A stretch of 13,535 nt of DNA from Rhodoferax sp. UBA5149 (GCF_002413825.1 NZ_DHXT01000177.1:1-13535), one strand, 5' to 3'; shown: positions 1 through 7,254, counted from the first letter of the stretch. Notes: generated by a model not told the origin, from the letters alone. Numbers and translations: made by a program.

Positions 1-91
1 TGCACTTCGTAGTTGAATCTGCGTCTTGAAGAACCGGCAGCCAAGTCAGATTCCGAGCCGCTGACCCGCACCAGTTGTTGATAATGATCAG

Positions 92-802
92 ATGAGCACA
101 CCATTTCCATCCCACCCCAAAGTTCTGGCGTTTGATACCTTCGGCACCGCGGTCGACTGGCACAGCGGTATTGCCCGCGAGGTACAGGCCCTGCGGCCGG
201 GGGTGGACGGCGACGCCTTTGCGAACGCCTGGCGTGACGGTTATAAACCCGCCATGCGCCGGGTGATGTCTGGCGAGCTGGGCTGGACGTTGATTGACGA
301 TCTGCACCGCATCATCCTCGACCAGATTTTGGGGCCATTCGGCCTGGCTGATCTGAGCGAGACGCAAAAGCAGCACCTGAACAAAGTCTGGCACCGGCTG
401 GACCCGTGGCCCGATGTGGTGGCAGGGCTCACGCGGCTCAAATCGCGGTATCTGATTTGCACGCTCTCCAATGGCAACATCGGTCTGCTCACCAACATGG
501 CCAAACGTGCCGGCCTGCCGTGGGACTGCATCCTGTCGGCCGAGGTGTTTCGGGCCTACAAACCCGACCCCGCCACCTACCTGGGCGTGGCCCAGGTGTT
601 TGACGTGGCCCCGGCTGAGGTGATGCTGGTGGCCACGCACCAAGACGACCTGGCCGCCGCGCGCGCCTGCGGCCTGCAGACCGCCTACATTGAGCGCCCG
701 GCCGAGTTTGGCGCGGCCCACCCGAAAGACGTTGCACCCAACCCCGCCAACACCTTGCATGCCAAAGACTTTTTAGCACTGGCAGATCAGTTGGGCGGTT
801 AA
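92..802 (+). CDS. Haloacid dehalogenase type II-like hydrolase (HAD superfamily)
   Basis: A 236-residue protein, the usual length for the family, probably a cytosolic hydrolase of the L-2-haloacid dehalogenase type. Seen: motif I AFDTFGT with the nucleophile Asp15; an alpha-helical cap region at about residues 20-100; motif II TLSNGN with Ser126; the motif III lysine Lys157 in YKPDP; and an acidic motif IV, ATHQDDLAAA, at 181-190. Arg48 (WRDGY) could be the substrate-carboxylate arginine. In the family, Asp attacks the C-halogen carbon and forms an ester that water then hydrolyses. The HQDD segment differs from the S-x-N-x-x-D pattern I recall for characterised dehalogenases, so a true haloacid substrate is not certain and a phosphatase-like or other HAD activity is possible. 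No good ribosome binding site precedes the ATG, but no alternative start fits better. It appears to stand alone: the next gene is a pseudogene on the other strand. Confidence 0.88.
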   Translation: MSTPFPSHPKVLAFDTFGTAVDWHSGIAREVQALRPGVDGDAFANAWRDGYKPAMRRVMSGELGWTLIDDLHRIILDQILGPFGLADLSETQKQHLNKVWHRLDPWPDVVAGLTRLKSRYLICTLSNGNIGLLTNMAKRAGLPWDCILSAEVFRAYKPDPATYLGVAQVFDVAPAEVMLVATHQDDLAAARACGLQTAYIERPAEFGAAHPKDVAPNPANTLHAKDFLALADQLGG

Positions 803-851
803 TCCAGCGGGCCATTTTTGGTCGTGCATCGGGGGGGCCTCTCGGCGTTGC

Positions 852-1355
852 TCAGCGCAGCAGTCTGCCGTCCCGCCCAATCACGGTCACTTCAACATAT
901 TTCGAGCCCACGCCGTTGTCGGGCGAAAAGCCCACCTTGAAACCGCCCACGTCGGAGCTGTTCATTTTCTCTCGCTGGGTGATGATCTTCCGGCGCGTAG
1001 GGTCGGCACCCGCGCGGCGGATCGCTTCGACGAGAATTTTGCCCGCGGTGATTGCCGCCACAGCGGCGTCTACTTCTTCGGGTTTGCTGCGGTCGTAGCC
1101 GCCCGTGGCCACGGCTTTCAAGCCGAGTTTCGCCAGGGCCGACCGTGTGCAGGTGCTCGCATGGGCTTGATATGGTCGAAGTACACCTTGCCACCGACCT
1201 GGTACTCACTGCCGGTGCCGGCAAATCGTGCCGGTCAGCGGCACCCCCTGCCCGATGACCAATTCTTCGGTCGACTGGGCCGGGGCGAGATGAAGCAAGG
1301 CGAGCGCACCCAGCACGGTACCGACCAGGGCGAACTGAAAATTTTTTCACAGCAT
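852..1355 (-). pseudogene. Decayed branched-chain amino-acid ABC transporter substrate-binding protein (LivK-like)
   Basis: Read on the minus strand, three separate pieces of one periplasmic binding protein follow in order but in different frames. Block 1 (from ATG 1355) is a signal peptide ending near LAPAQ, followed by a mature start like STEELVIGQGVPLTGT. Codon 3 is a TGA stop, and a frameshift near 1237 moves on to FAGTGSEYQVGGKVYFDHIK. Block 2 (about 1145-1050) is SALAKLGLKAVATGGYDRSK, typical of the middle of the second lobe. Block 3 (about 1045-852) runs from GKILVEAIRRAG to VIGRDGRLLR and the TGA stop, the family's C-terminus. Intact relatives are roughly 370-400 residues; about 160 remain, so two large internal stretches are missing. 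A good Shine-Dalgarno GAGGAG still stands five bases before the ATG. The 89-residue open frame at 852-1121 is therefore a remnant, not a gene. No other transporter components are in the window. Confidence 0.9.
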
Positions 1356-1360
1356 GGAAT

Positions 1361-1366
1361 CTCCTC
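1361..1366 (-). promoter_or_regulatory. Ribosome binding site of the decayed binding-protein gene
   Basis: The plus-strand CTCCTC reads GAGGAG on the minus strand, five bases before the ATG at 1355. It fixes the original start of the pseudogene and shows that the translation-initiation region survived while the coding sequence decayed. Confidence 0.7.
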
Positions 1367-1452
1367 AATATTGAAAGACGCCGATATCGCGAACGAACGC
1401 AATGAAAAATGCGGGCATTTATTGAAGAGCTGATTCAAGAAACTGCGGGGCA

Positions 1453-1467
1453 CGCCAGGCCCTGGCG
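1453..1467. repeat. Inverted repeat CGCCAGG-C-CCTGGCG
   Basis: Seven-base arms with a single central base form a near-perfect palindrome in the spacer. The half-site CGCCAGG is the same as in the 16-base palindrome at 5853-5868. With almost no loop it is more likely a protein-binding site than an RNA hairpin, or it may be chance in GC-rich DNA. Confidence 0.4.
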
Positions 1468-1718
1468 GTTCCCTCATAAAGATGAAACAACAGTCGCACA
1501 GGTGACCGCATCTGGAAAAGTTGGATGGGCGCATTGAAAATGCTTGCATTGGGCATTCACCCGGCACGGTGACATTCGCGCCATCCACTTCATGCTTCAA
1601 TGCGCTCACGCAGGACGGCTATCCAGCAAACGGGAATGAGTTTCTTTTCCGAGTGCCCCTTGCATAATAAATAACAATCAACCCCTTGAAAGCGACGTCA
1701 TTGCAGGATACTCAGACC

Positions 1719-3437
1719 ATGTACCGTAGCCGCGAGAACACACTTCCGCTGAAAAGCTCGTTTTTCAAGCTGCCGGAGTCCCTGTTACTGGTGTTCGAGC
1801 AGGACTGGGGTCTGGGCATGATCAGTGAGTCTTGGTCGACCACGCTGGGCTATCCGCACAGCGAGCTGCAGCGCTGGAAATTTCTCGATTTGCTGCACCC
1901 GGATGATCGCGCAGCGTGTGCCGAAAAACTCGCCACCCTGAGCCCGGAAAACCCCACGTTGCGCTTTACCACCCGCTGCGGCCGCCAGGACGGCAGCTAT
2001 CTGGGGGCGGTCTGGAATGTGAACTTTGACCCCGACGAGAAGGTTTATTACGCCTGCGCGCATGAAACCGCGATCAATCTCGACGGCAGCAACGCCCAGT
2101 TGCCCGATATGTTCGTCGATGGTCTGACTGGCCTGCCCAATCGCAGCCTGTTTCTCGACCGCCTGGAACACACGCAGCGCCGCAGCGAGCGCCGCAAGGA
2201 TCTGCAATTCGCCGTGCTTTATTGCGGCATCGACCGCTTCAAGGTGATCAACAACAGCCTGGGCCACCGCATGGGCGACCTGCTGCTGATGAGCGTGGCC
2301 AGCGTCGTGCGCAGCATCATCCGCCCGACCGACATGGCCGCCAGGGTGGCTGGCGACGAGTTTGCCCTGCTGCTCGAAGACATTCGCGATGTCAGTGCCA
2401 CGCTGCTGGTGGTCAAGCGCATCCAGGAAAAACTGGTACTGCCTTTCGAACTCGATGGACACCAGGTGTTCACCAGCGTCTCCTTCGGCATCGTGGTCGG
2501 CGGGACGACGCCGCAGACGGCCGACGAAATGGTGCGGGACGCCAACATGGCGATGGTGCGCGCCAAGGCGCAAGGCGGCGGCAGCTATGTGGTGTTCATC
2601 CAGGAAATGCACGACCGGGCGGTGCGCCGCCTGGAGCTGGAGCTGGACTTGCGCCAGGCGCTCGAACGTGGCGAATTCGAGGCCTATTACCAGCCGATTG
2701 TTTCCCTGACCGACCGCCGACTGGCCGGTTTCGAAGCGCTGGTGCGCTGGCGTCATCCGGTCAAGGGCTTGATCTCGCCGGTGGAGTTCATCCCGGTGGC
2801 CGAGGAAACCGGGATGATCGTGCCGATTGGCCGTTGGGTGCTGCGCGAAGCCTGCCGCCAGGCCCGTGCGTGGCAGGGCCAGCGGCCCGACGCGCCACCC
2901 TTGACGGTCAGCGTCAATCTGTCGGCGCGCCAACTGCTGCACTCCGAACTGCTCGCCGATGTTGTCAGCGCGCTGGCCGACAGCGGTCTGCCGCCCACCC
3001 TGCTCAAGCTGGAGATCACGGAGAGCGTGATGATGGAAAACGCCGACGACGCGATCGCCCTGCTCAAGCGTTTGAAAAAGATGCAGATCCGCCTGCTGCT
3101 GGACGATTTCGGCACCGGCTATTCATCGCTCAGCTATTTGCACCGCCTGCCGATCGACACGCTCAAGGTGGATCGCTCGTTCATCATGAACATGCACAAA
3201 AACGAAAACGCCCGGCATTTCGTTGAAACCATCGTCCACCTGGCTCACAAGCTGGGGCTCGATGTGATCTGCGAGGGTGTGGAGCTGGCGGTCCAGGCCG
3301 ACATTCTGAACGCCATGGGTGCCGAATACTGTCAGGGCTTTCTGTACTCGCGCCCGGTGGCCGCCCATGAAGCTGAAATGCTCATCCTCACCGGCTTCGA
3401 CCTGCCGCACGAGGCTGCGCCGTCGACGGGGCAATAA
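1719..3437 (+). CDS. PAS-GGDEF-EAL protein, probable c-di-GMP phosphodiesterase with degenerate cyclase domain
   Basis: ATG 1719 (572 residues) is preferred over an in-frame TTG at 1686 because AGGA lies ten bases before it. Numbering from this Met: a PAS fold at about 20-120 with no membrane segment, so it is a cytosolic sensor; GGDEF at about 130-290; EAL at about 305-560. The EAL domain keeps its signature residues: E339-A-L, N400 (VNLSARQ), E432 (LEITES), D462-D463 (DDFGTGYSSL), K483 and E519 (EGVE). Hydrolysis of c-di-GMP to pGpG is therefore expected. In the GGDEF domain the first metal-binding aspartate, normally in (D)xDxFK, is Gly170 (YCGIDRFK), and the signature is AGDEF (211-215). 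The guanine-contacting N178 and D187 and the inhibitory-site R202-P-T-D205 remain. The cyclase is probably dead or weak, with GGDEF acting as a regulatory nucleotide-binding domain. The ligand of the PAS domain is unknown. Confidence 0.93.
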   Translation: MYRSRENTLPLKSSFFKLPESLLLVFEQDWGLGMISESWSTTLGYPHSELQRWKFLDLLHPDDRAACAEKLATLSPENPTLRFTTRCGRQDGSYLGAVWNVNFDPDEKVYYACAHETAINLDGSNAQLPDMFVDGLTGLPNRSLFLDRLEHTQRRSERRKDLQFAVLYCGIDRFKVINNSLGHRMGDLLLMSVASVVRSIIRPTDMAARVAGDEFALLLEDIRDVSATLLVVKRIQEKLVLPFELDGHQVFTSVSFGIVVGGTTPQTADEMVRDANMAMVRAKAQGGGSYVVFIQEMHDRAVRRLELELDLRQALERGEFEAYYQPIVSLTDRRLAGFEALVRWRHPVKGLISPVEFIPVAEETGMIVPIGRWVLREACRQARAWQGQRPDAPPLTVSVNLSARQLLHSELLADVVSALADSGLPPTLLKLEITESVMMENADDAIALLKRLKKMQIRLLLDDFGTGYSSLSYLHRLPIDTLKVDRSFIMNMHKNENARHFVETIVHLAHKLGLDVICEGVELAVQADILNAMGAEYCQGFLYSRPVAAHEAEMLILTGFDLPHEAAPSTGQ

Positions 3438-3441
3438 ATAG

Positions 3442-3783
3442 CTAGGAGTCAAGTGGGTCCGGCGCCGCTTCGGAGCGCGCGGCACGTCCGAGGGTGCTGG
3501 CGATCAATCGGGTCAACTTGTCTGATGCGCCGGTGACGGCCTGCTTCAAATTCTCCGCGTGGTGGGTGACAGCCAAGGGCTGGCGGCCTTGCACGCGGGC
3601 TTCCATCACGCAGCGCTTGTCGTTCTGACCGCTCTTGTGACCGTTCTCGTCGCTCAGGTGAACCTCCACCCGCGTGACGTGATCACTGTGCCGACTCAAG
3701 GCAGTTTTTACTTCACCAGTGGCCCACGCCACCAGCGCCTCGTGACCTTCGATGTGATGGTCGGTATTGATTTGGATTTGCAT
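3442..3783 (-). CDS. HPF/RaiA-family ribosome-associated protein
   Basis: A 113-residue protein matching the short ribosomal S30AE family, about the size of E. coli RaiA (YfiA). It begins MQIQINTDHHIEG, has the typical beta-alpha-beta-beta-beta-alpha order (RVEVHLSDENG, RCVMEARVQG, then a helix NLKQAVTGASDKLTRLIAS), and ends in a short acidic tail. Family members bind the 30S decoding region and stabilise idle ribosomes in stationary phase or stress. There is no C-terminal dimerisation domain of the long-HPF type. It converges on the PAS-GGDEF-EAL gene with only four bases between the stop codons, and it diverges from the antiporter gene. The ribosome binding site before ATG 3783 is weak. This is not the copy next to rpoN, so it may be a paralogue; the true cellular role (hibernation or another ribosome-linked task) is inferred. 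Confidence 0.85.
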   Translation of the reverse strand: MQIQINTDHHIEGHEALVAWATGEVKTALSRHSDHVTRVEVHLSDENGHKSGQNDKRCVMEARVQGRQPLAVTHHAENLKQAVTGASDKLTRLIASTLGRAARSEAAPDPLDS

Positions 3784-3862
3784 GCTTCATTATTTGCCTT
3801 TTCTGGCGAGCTGATGTAGGACAAAGAGAGGTTTACCGCATGTCACAGGTGCCCCGGAATGT

Positions 3863-3876
3863 CCTGGCCTAAACTG
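3863..3876 (+). promoter_or_regulatory. Possible promoter -10 region of the antiporter gene
   Basis: CCTGGC directly followed by CTAAACTG contains TAAACT, a fair -10 hexamer, 26 bases before ATG 3902. Nearly the same string occurs at 5861-5875 before the FAD oxidoreductase. No clear -35 box is visible. Confidence 0.3.
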
Positions 3877-3901
3877 TCAACCATGTATCTGCACCGTCGC
3901 C

Positions 3902-5182
3902 ATGACTAGCGCGCAATGGTTCATGCTCGTCGGCGGCTTGATGCTGGTGCGCGGCCTCACCTCCACCCTGCTCCAGCGTTCACCGGTCACGGCCGCCATT
4001 ATTTATCTGGCGGTGGGGCTGCTGGTGGGTCCGAGCGTGCTCAATGTCTTTCATTTCAATCCGCTCAAGGAATCAGCGCTGCTGGAAGTGCTTACTGAAG
4101 TGGCGGTGTTGATTTCCCTGTTTTCCGCCGGCATCAAGATGCCCGCACCGTTCAGTTTTGCGCGCTGGCGTGCGCCGATTCTGCTGGCGACCGTGTCCAT
4201 GAGCGTGACGGTGGCGATGGTCGCGGCCTTCGCCTGCTACGTGCTGCGGCTGCCGCTGGGCGCTGGCGTGCTGCTGGGCGCGATCGTGGCGCCGACCGAT
4301 CCGGTGCTGGCCACCGATGTGCAAATCCGCCACCCCGGCGACCGCGACCAGCTGCGCTTTACCCTGACCTGCGAAGCTGGCATGAACGACGGCAGCGCGT
4401 TCCCGTTTGTGATGCTGGGGCTGGGTTTGCTGGGTCTGCATGATCTGGGCGACGGGGGCTTGCGCTGGATCGTGGTCGATGCGCTGTGGGCCCCGGTGGG
4501 CGGTATTGCCATCGGCGTCGTGGCCGGTATTGCGCTGGCTCGTCTGGGTTGGAAACTGCGCCGTGAGCCGCACAAACATGAACTGATGGACGACTTCCTG
4601 GGCCTGGGGCTGATTGGTGTTGTATACGGCTTGACGGTGCTGCTGCACGCCTGGGGTTTCCTGGCGGTTTTTTTCGCCGCCGTCGCGCTGCGCCAGACCG
4701 AGATGAAACTGGCCAAAGCGGCGCGGGCTTCGATGGCTGCCCACCCGGATCCTGAGCCCTTGCCACCCACGGTCAGCAAAGGCGCGCTGGTATTCAAGGA
4801 GCATCTGGAACGGCTGTCGGAACTGGTCCTGATAATCCTGGTCGGCGGCACCCTGTTTCTCAGCTCGTGGAGCTGGGACGGGGTCGGGCTGGCCCTGTTT
4901 TTGTTCATGGTGGCGCGCCCGATCAGTGTTCTCGTCGGCCTGTTGGGCACGGGCACCTCATGGCGCATAGTCGGTTTGACAGGCTGGTTCGGCGTGCGCG
5001 GAATCGGCTCGCTCTACTACATGATGTACGCCATACAACACGGGCTGCCCGAAGCGCTGGCCCTGCCATTGATCAACCTGACCCTGATTGTGGTGACGCT
5101 CTCCATTCTTCTGCACGGCATCAGCGTCAAACCCTTGATGGGGCAATTCTGGCGCCGCGGCAAGCCGCGAACAACCCTCTGA
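3902..5182 (+). CDS. CPA1-type cation:proton antiporter (NhaP-like)
   Basis: A 426-residue, very hydrophobic protein with about 12 membrane segments by eye, in the inner membrane. It shows the CPA1 landmarks: a first half with LAVGLLVGPSVL (36-47), the unwound-helix motif APTDPVLA (130-137), the ion-binding pair Asn162-Asp163 in CEAGMNDGSAF (157-167), and late-helix GWFGVRGIGSLYY (361-373). The Asn-Asp pair is the CPA1 hallmark, usually linked to electroneutral Na+ or K+ for H+ exchange. A basic, Pro-rich loop occupies about 265-300. There is no large C-terminal cytosolic domain of the TrkA or cNMP type. The start lacks a good Shine-Dalgarno, but the first helix begins at once, supporting ATG 3902. 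The role is presumably pH or salt homeostasis; ion preference cannot be read. The lipoprotein gene begins 61 bases downstream, so cotranscription is possible. Confidence 0.9.
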   Translation: MTSAQWFMLVGGLMLVRGLTSTLLQRSPVTAAIIYLAVGLLVGPSVLNVFHFNPLKESALLEVLTEVAVLISLFSAGIKMPAPFSFARWRAPILLATVSMSVTVAMVAAFACYVLRLPLGAGVLLGAIVAPTDPVLATDVQIRHPGDRDQLRFTLTCEAGMNDGSAFPFVMLGLGLLGLHDLGDGGLRWIVVDALWAPVGGIAIGVVAGIALARLGWKLRREPHKHELMDDFLGLGLIGVVYGLTVLLHAWGFLAVFFAAVALRQTEMKLAKAARASMAAHPDPEPLPPTVSKGALVFKEHLERLSELVLIILVGGTLFLSSWSWDGVGLALFLFMVARPISVLVGLLGTGTSWRIVGLTGWFGVRGIGSLYYMMYAIQHGLPEALALPLINLTLIVVTLSILLHGISVKPLMGQFWRRGKPRTTL

Positions 5183-5232
5183 GCCTTGGTGCCTGCATCG
5201 CTGTCAAAATGCGGTCCAGGAACATCTCAACG

Positions 5233-5239
5233 AAGGAAA
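5233..5239 (+). promoter_or_regulatory. Ribosome binding site deciding a GTG start
   Basis: AAGGAAA lies four bases before the GTG at 5244 and supports that codon as the start. The lipoprotein signal peptide begins immediately after it. Confidence 0.7.
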
Positions 5240-5243
5240 CCTC

Positions 5244-5825
5244 GTGAAACTCGCAAACTTCGCTCTTCCCTTTTTCGCGGCCCTGCTTCTGGGGGTCGTC
5301 GGCTGTTCACCGCAGGATGCAGCGGACAAGGCTGCCATGGCCAAACCCGCGCTGCCTTATGAGGCGGCGGCAGCGCAAGGCAAGGGCTTCACGGTCGGCG
5401 CCATGATGAGCGCCAACCCCGTGTATGTGCTGTTCGACCCCCAGTGCCCGCATTGCGGCCACCTGTGGGAGGCCTCGCTGCCCCTGCATAACAAGGTCAA
5501 GTTCGTGTGGCTCCCGGTGGCCTTCATCAGCCCCAAGAGCGCTCCGCAAGGGGCCGCGCTGCTGTCGGCGGCCAATCCGGCGGAGCTGATGGCGGAACAT
5601 GAAAAATCCATATTGGCAGGCACCGGGGGCATCGCGGCTTCGTCCAGTGTGCCGGCCGATCTGGAACTGGCCATCAAGAAAAACACCCAGTTGTTCAACA
5701 GCCTGGGCGGTGAGTCCGTACCCTACATCCTGGCCAAGAACCAGCGCACCGGCCAAGTGGTGACCAATACCGGGGCCCTGGACACGCCAGCGCTGGCCGC
5801 GTTTCTTGGCCTTGATCAACCCTGA
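5244..5825 (+). CDS. DsbA/DsbG-like thioredoxin-fold lipoprotein
   Basis: A 193-residue exported protein starting at GTG. The N-terminus is a lipoprotein signal: a basic start, hydrophobic residues 5-19, and lipobox VVGC with Cys21 as the lipidated residue. Ser22 at +2 suggests the outer membrane. The thioredoxin fold follows: YVLFDPQCPHCGHLW with active-site Cys68-Pro-His-Cys71, and the conserved cis-proline at Pro160 (ESVPYIL). CPHC is the redox-motif type of DsbA, and the FDPQCPHC context resembles DsbC/DsbG-like proteins, but the N-terminal dimerisation domain of those isomerases is absent or very short. The family makes or reshuffles disulfide bonds in periplasmic proteins, so oxidase or isomerase activity is inferred. 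The fold lies between the antiporter (61 bases upstream) and the FAD oxidoreductase (55 bases downstream), with no obvious functional link to either. Confidence 0.88.
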   Translation: MKLANFALPFFAALLLGVVGCSPQDAADKAAMAKPALPYEAAAAQGKGFTVGAMMSANPVYVLFDPQCPHCGHLWEASLPLHNKVKFVWLPVAFISPKSAPQGAALLSAANPAELMAEHEKSILAGTGGIAASSSVPADLELAIKKNTQLFNSLGGESVPYILAKNQRTGQVVTNTGALDTPALAAFLGLDQP

Positions 5826-5852
5826 TTCAGCGTTCAATCCGTTTGGCCGGCA

Positions 5853-5868
5853 GCGCCAGGCCTGGCGC
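5853..5868. repeat. Perfect 16-base palindrome GCGCCAGGCCTGGCGC
   Basis: Eight-base arms without a spacer lie between the lipoprotein and FAD oxidoreductase genes, directly abutting the TAAACT at 5869-5874. A loop-free palindrome at this place suggests a dimeric regulator's operator that would overlap the promoter of the downstream gene. It shares half-site CGCCAGG with 1453-1467. Confidence 0.45.
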
Positions 5869-5875
5869 TAAACTG
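5861..5875 (+). promoter_or_regulatory. Possible promoter -10 region of the FAD oxidoreductase gene
   Basis: CCTGGC-G-CTAAACTG includes TAAACT at 5869-5874, six bases before ATG 5881, which would give a very short or absent leader. TTGGCC at 5843-5848 is a possible -35, but the 20-base gap is too long. The string is nearly identical to that at 3863-3876. Confidence 0.3.
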
Positions 5876-5880
5876 GGCCC

Positions 5881-7143
5881 ATGCTGACCTACTACCAGAG
5901 CACGGCTGACCCGTCGCTGGCGTTTCCCGCCCTCGTCGGCCAGGTAGAGGTCGACGTGGTGATTGTGGGCGGCGGCTACGCTGGCCTGGCGACCGCTATG
6001 AGCCTGCTGGAGCGTGGTGCCAAGAACGTCATGCTGCTGGAAGCCCAGACCGTGGGTCACGGGGCCTCCGGACGCAACGGCGGCTTCGTGTTTGGTGGTT
6101 TCAGTCTGGACAATGCCGAGCTGATCCGCCAACTCGGACTGCAGCAGGCGCGCGCTCTCTATCAGCTCACGCTCGACGCCGTGCAGCGCATACGGCAGCG
6201 CATCACCCAGTACCAGATCGACTGCGATGCCCAGTACAGCGGTGTGCTGCTGGCCGACTGGTTTCGCGACGAACGCGCCTTGCGCGAACTCCAGCGCCTG
6301 ATGCAAACGCAGTTTGATGTGCAGTGGGACTGGCTGTCGCGCGAGCAGGTGCGCGAGCTGCTCGTGACTAAGCGCTATCACGGTGCGCTGTTTGAATCCA
6401 ACGCGTTTCACTTTCATCCGCTCAAGTACGCCCAGGGTCTGGCGCGGCAACTGCAGGGTGGCGGCGTGGCCGTGCACGAGTCGTCCGCGGTGCAGTCGAT
6501 CACACGACAAGGCGCGGGCTGGCAGTTGCAGACCGCGCAGGCGCGCATTCGGGCCCGCGAGGTGGTGGTGTGTTGTGGCGGTTATATCGAGCGGCTGTAC
6601 CCGGCGCTGGCGCGCGCCGTGCTGCCGATTGCCACCTATGTGGTGACCACCGAGCCGCTGGGCCAGCGGCTGCAGAGCGTCATGCGCACGCAAGCGGCGG
6701 TGTACGACACGCGTTTTGCCTTTGACTACTACCGGCCGCTGAGCGACACCCGCTTGCTCTGGGGCGGGCGCATTTCCATCAAGGACCGCGCACCGGCTCA
6801 GGTGGAGCGCCTGCTGCGCGCCGACCTGGTTCGGGTCTACCCCCAGTTGCGCGACGTGCGTATCACCCATGCCTGGAGCGGCATGATGAGCTATGCGCGC
6901 CACAAAATGCCGCAGATCGGGCGCTTGCCCAATGGCCTGTGGTACGCCATGGGTTTTGGTGGCCACGGCGTGGCGCCGACCACGATGGCGGGTGAGCTGC
7001 TGGCCCAGGCCTTGAGTGGCCAGGGCGCCCTGCCGCCCGGTTTTGAAAGCTACGGCCTGCCCCCGACCTTTGGCGCGCTGGGGCGGCTGGCGGCCCAGGC
7101 GAGCTACTGGTGGATGCAGGCGCGCGACGCCTGGCGCCGGTGA
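5881..7143 (+). CDS. FAD-dependent oxidoreductase, DAO family (PuuB/OrdL-like)
   Basis: A 420-residue flavoprotein of the D-amino-acid-oxidase fold. Seen: the dinucleotide-binding motif VVIVGGGYAGL (26-36, GxGxxG), Glu54 at the end of the second strand for the ribose, the GASGRNGG block (61-68) typical of gamma-glutamylputrescine oxidase and glycine-oxidase relatives, CCGGY (231-235), and a C-terminal FAD-closing segment GFGGHGVAPTTMAGELLA (358-375). Such enzymes oxidise amine or amino-acid C-N bonds, passing electrons to oxygen or a carrier. The substrate cannot be told from sequence; N-methylated amino acids, polyamine conjugates and D-amino acids are all candidates. It is probably cytosolic, with no signal peptide. 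No strong Shine-Dalgarno precedes the ATG; a short-leader transcript is possible given the -10-like element just upstream. The Rieske operon begins 130 bases downstream. Confidence 0.9.
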   Translation: MLTYYQSTADPSLAFPALVGQVEVDVVIVGGGYAGLATAMSLLERGAKNVMLLEAQTVGHGASGRNGGFVFGGFSLDNAELIRQLGLQQARALYQLTLDAVQRIRQRITQYQIDCDAQYSGVLLADWFRDERALRELQRLMQTQFDVQWDWLSREQVRELLVTKRYHGALFESNAFHFHPLKYAQGLARQLQGGGVAVHESSAVQSITRQGAGWQLQTAQARIRAREVVVCCGGYIERLYPALARAVLPIATYVVTTEPLGQRLQSVMRTQAAVYDTRFAFDYYRPLSDTRLLWGGRISIKDRAPAQVERLLRADLVRVYPQLRDVRITHAWSGMMSYARHKMPQIGRLPNGLWYAMGFGGHGVAPTTMAGELLAQALSGQGALPPGFESYGLPPTFGALGRLAAQASYWWMQARDAWRR

Positions 7144-7181
7144 GGGTGGTGGCTGCGGCCGCGCTCACATGGGCCGGCAGG

Positions 7182-7187
7182 TACAAT
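7182..7187 (+). promoter_or_regulatory. Possible -10 box before the Rieske operon
   Basis: TACAAT is a good -10 hexamer in otherwise GC-rich spacer, 86 bases before the Rieske start. No matching -35 box is visible 16-18 bases upstream. Confidence 0.3.
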
Positions 7188-7226
7188 CTGCCCACTTTGC
7201 TGGCCCTGGCCGGTTTCCTTTTTACC

Positions 7227-7254
7227 GCGCCTTGGCGCATCTCCCTGTGGGGAG
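7227..7254 (+). repeat. Two adjacent inverted repeats in the Rieske leader
   Basis: GCGCC-TT-GGCGC (7227-7238) is followed two bases later by CTCCC-TGTG-GGGAG (7241-7254) and then TCTTTA. The second can fold into a five-pair stem with a four-base loop. With only a short T-rich tail it could be a weak terminator after the FAD oxidoreductase or a structured 5' leader of the Rieske operon. Confidence 0.35.

Larger units (their letters stand above)
1356..1718. other. Intergenic spacer, 363 bases, AT-richer than its surroundings
   Basis: No coding region with plausible composition or homology is visible here. It holds the 5' leader of the decayed binding-protein gene (minus strand), with an intact Shine-Dalgarno at 1361-1366, and the upstream region of the PAS-GGDEF-EAL gene. 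A near-perfect palindrome lies at 1453-1467. An AT-rich stretch around 1660-1680 (TTGCATAATAAATAAC) is the best place for a promoter of the downstream gene, but no convincing -35 box pairs with it. I checked for a GG-N10-GC sigma-54 pattern and did not find one. Confidence 0.6.

Noticed and set aside
1..91. Possible start of a divergent gene on the minus strand running off the left edge
   Set aside because: One frame stays open to the edge, but there is no start codon with a ribosome binding site and too little sequence to recognise anything. I see nothing firm in these bases.
803..851. A degenerate third copy of the dispersed repeat (GGGCCATTTTTGG resembles its right end)
   Set aside because: Only about a dozen bases look similar and the left blocks are missing.
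852..1121. An 89-residue open frame as an independent small gene
   Set aside because: It is the middle and C-terminal remnants of the decayed binding protein, with upstream parts in other frames; it has no start signal of its own.
1404..1417. Terminator hairpin AAATGC-GG-GCATTT
   Set aside because: The two-base loop is too small and no T-run follows on either strand.
1651..1685. Sigma-54 promoter ending in TTGCA before the PAS-GGDEF-EAL gene
   Set aside because: There is no GG dinucleotide at the required ten-base spacing upstream of the GC.
1785..2942. A 385-residue open frame on the minus strand
   Set aside because: It lies opposite the PAS-GGDEF-EAL gene, is His/Gln/Arg-rich in the way antisense frames of GC-rich genes are, and shows no motif.
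3435..3455. AATAGCTAGGAGTCAA as a repeat fragment between convergent genes
   Set aside because: The match is limited to TAGCTA and could be chance.
5827..6966. A 379-residue minus-strand open frame opposite the FAD oxidoreductase
   Set aside because: Composition is typical of an antisense shadow; the plus strand carries the complete FAD-binding motif set.
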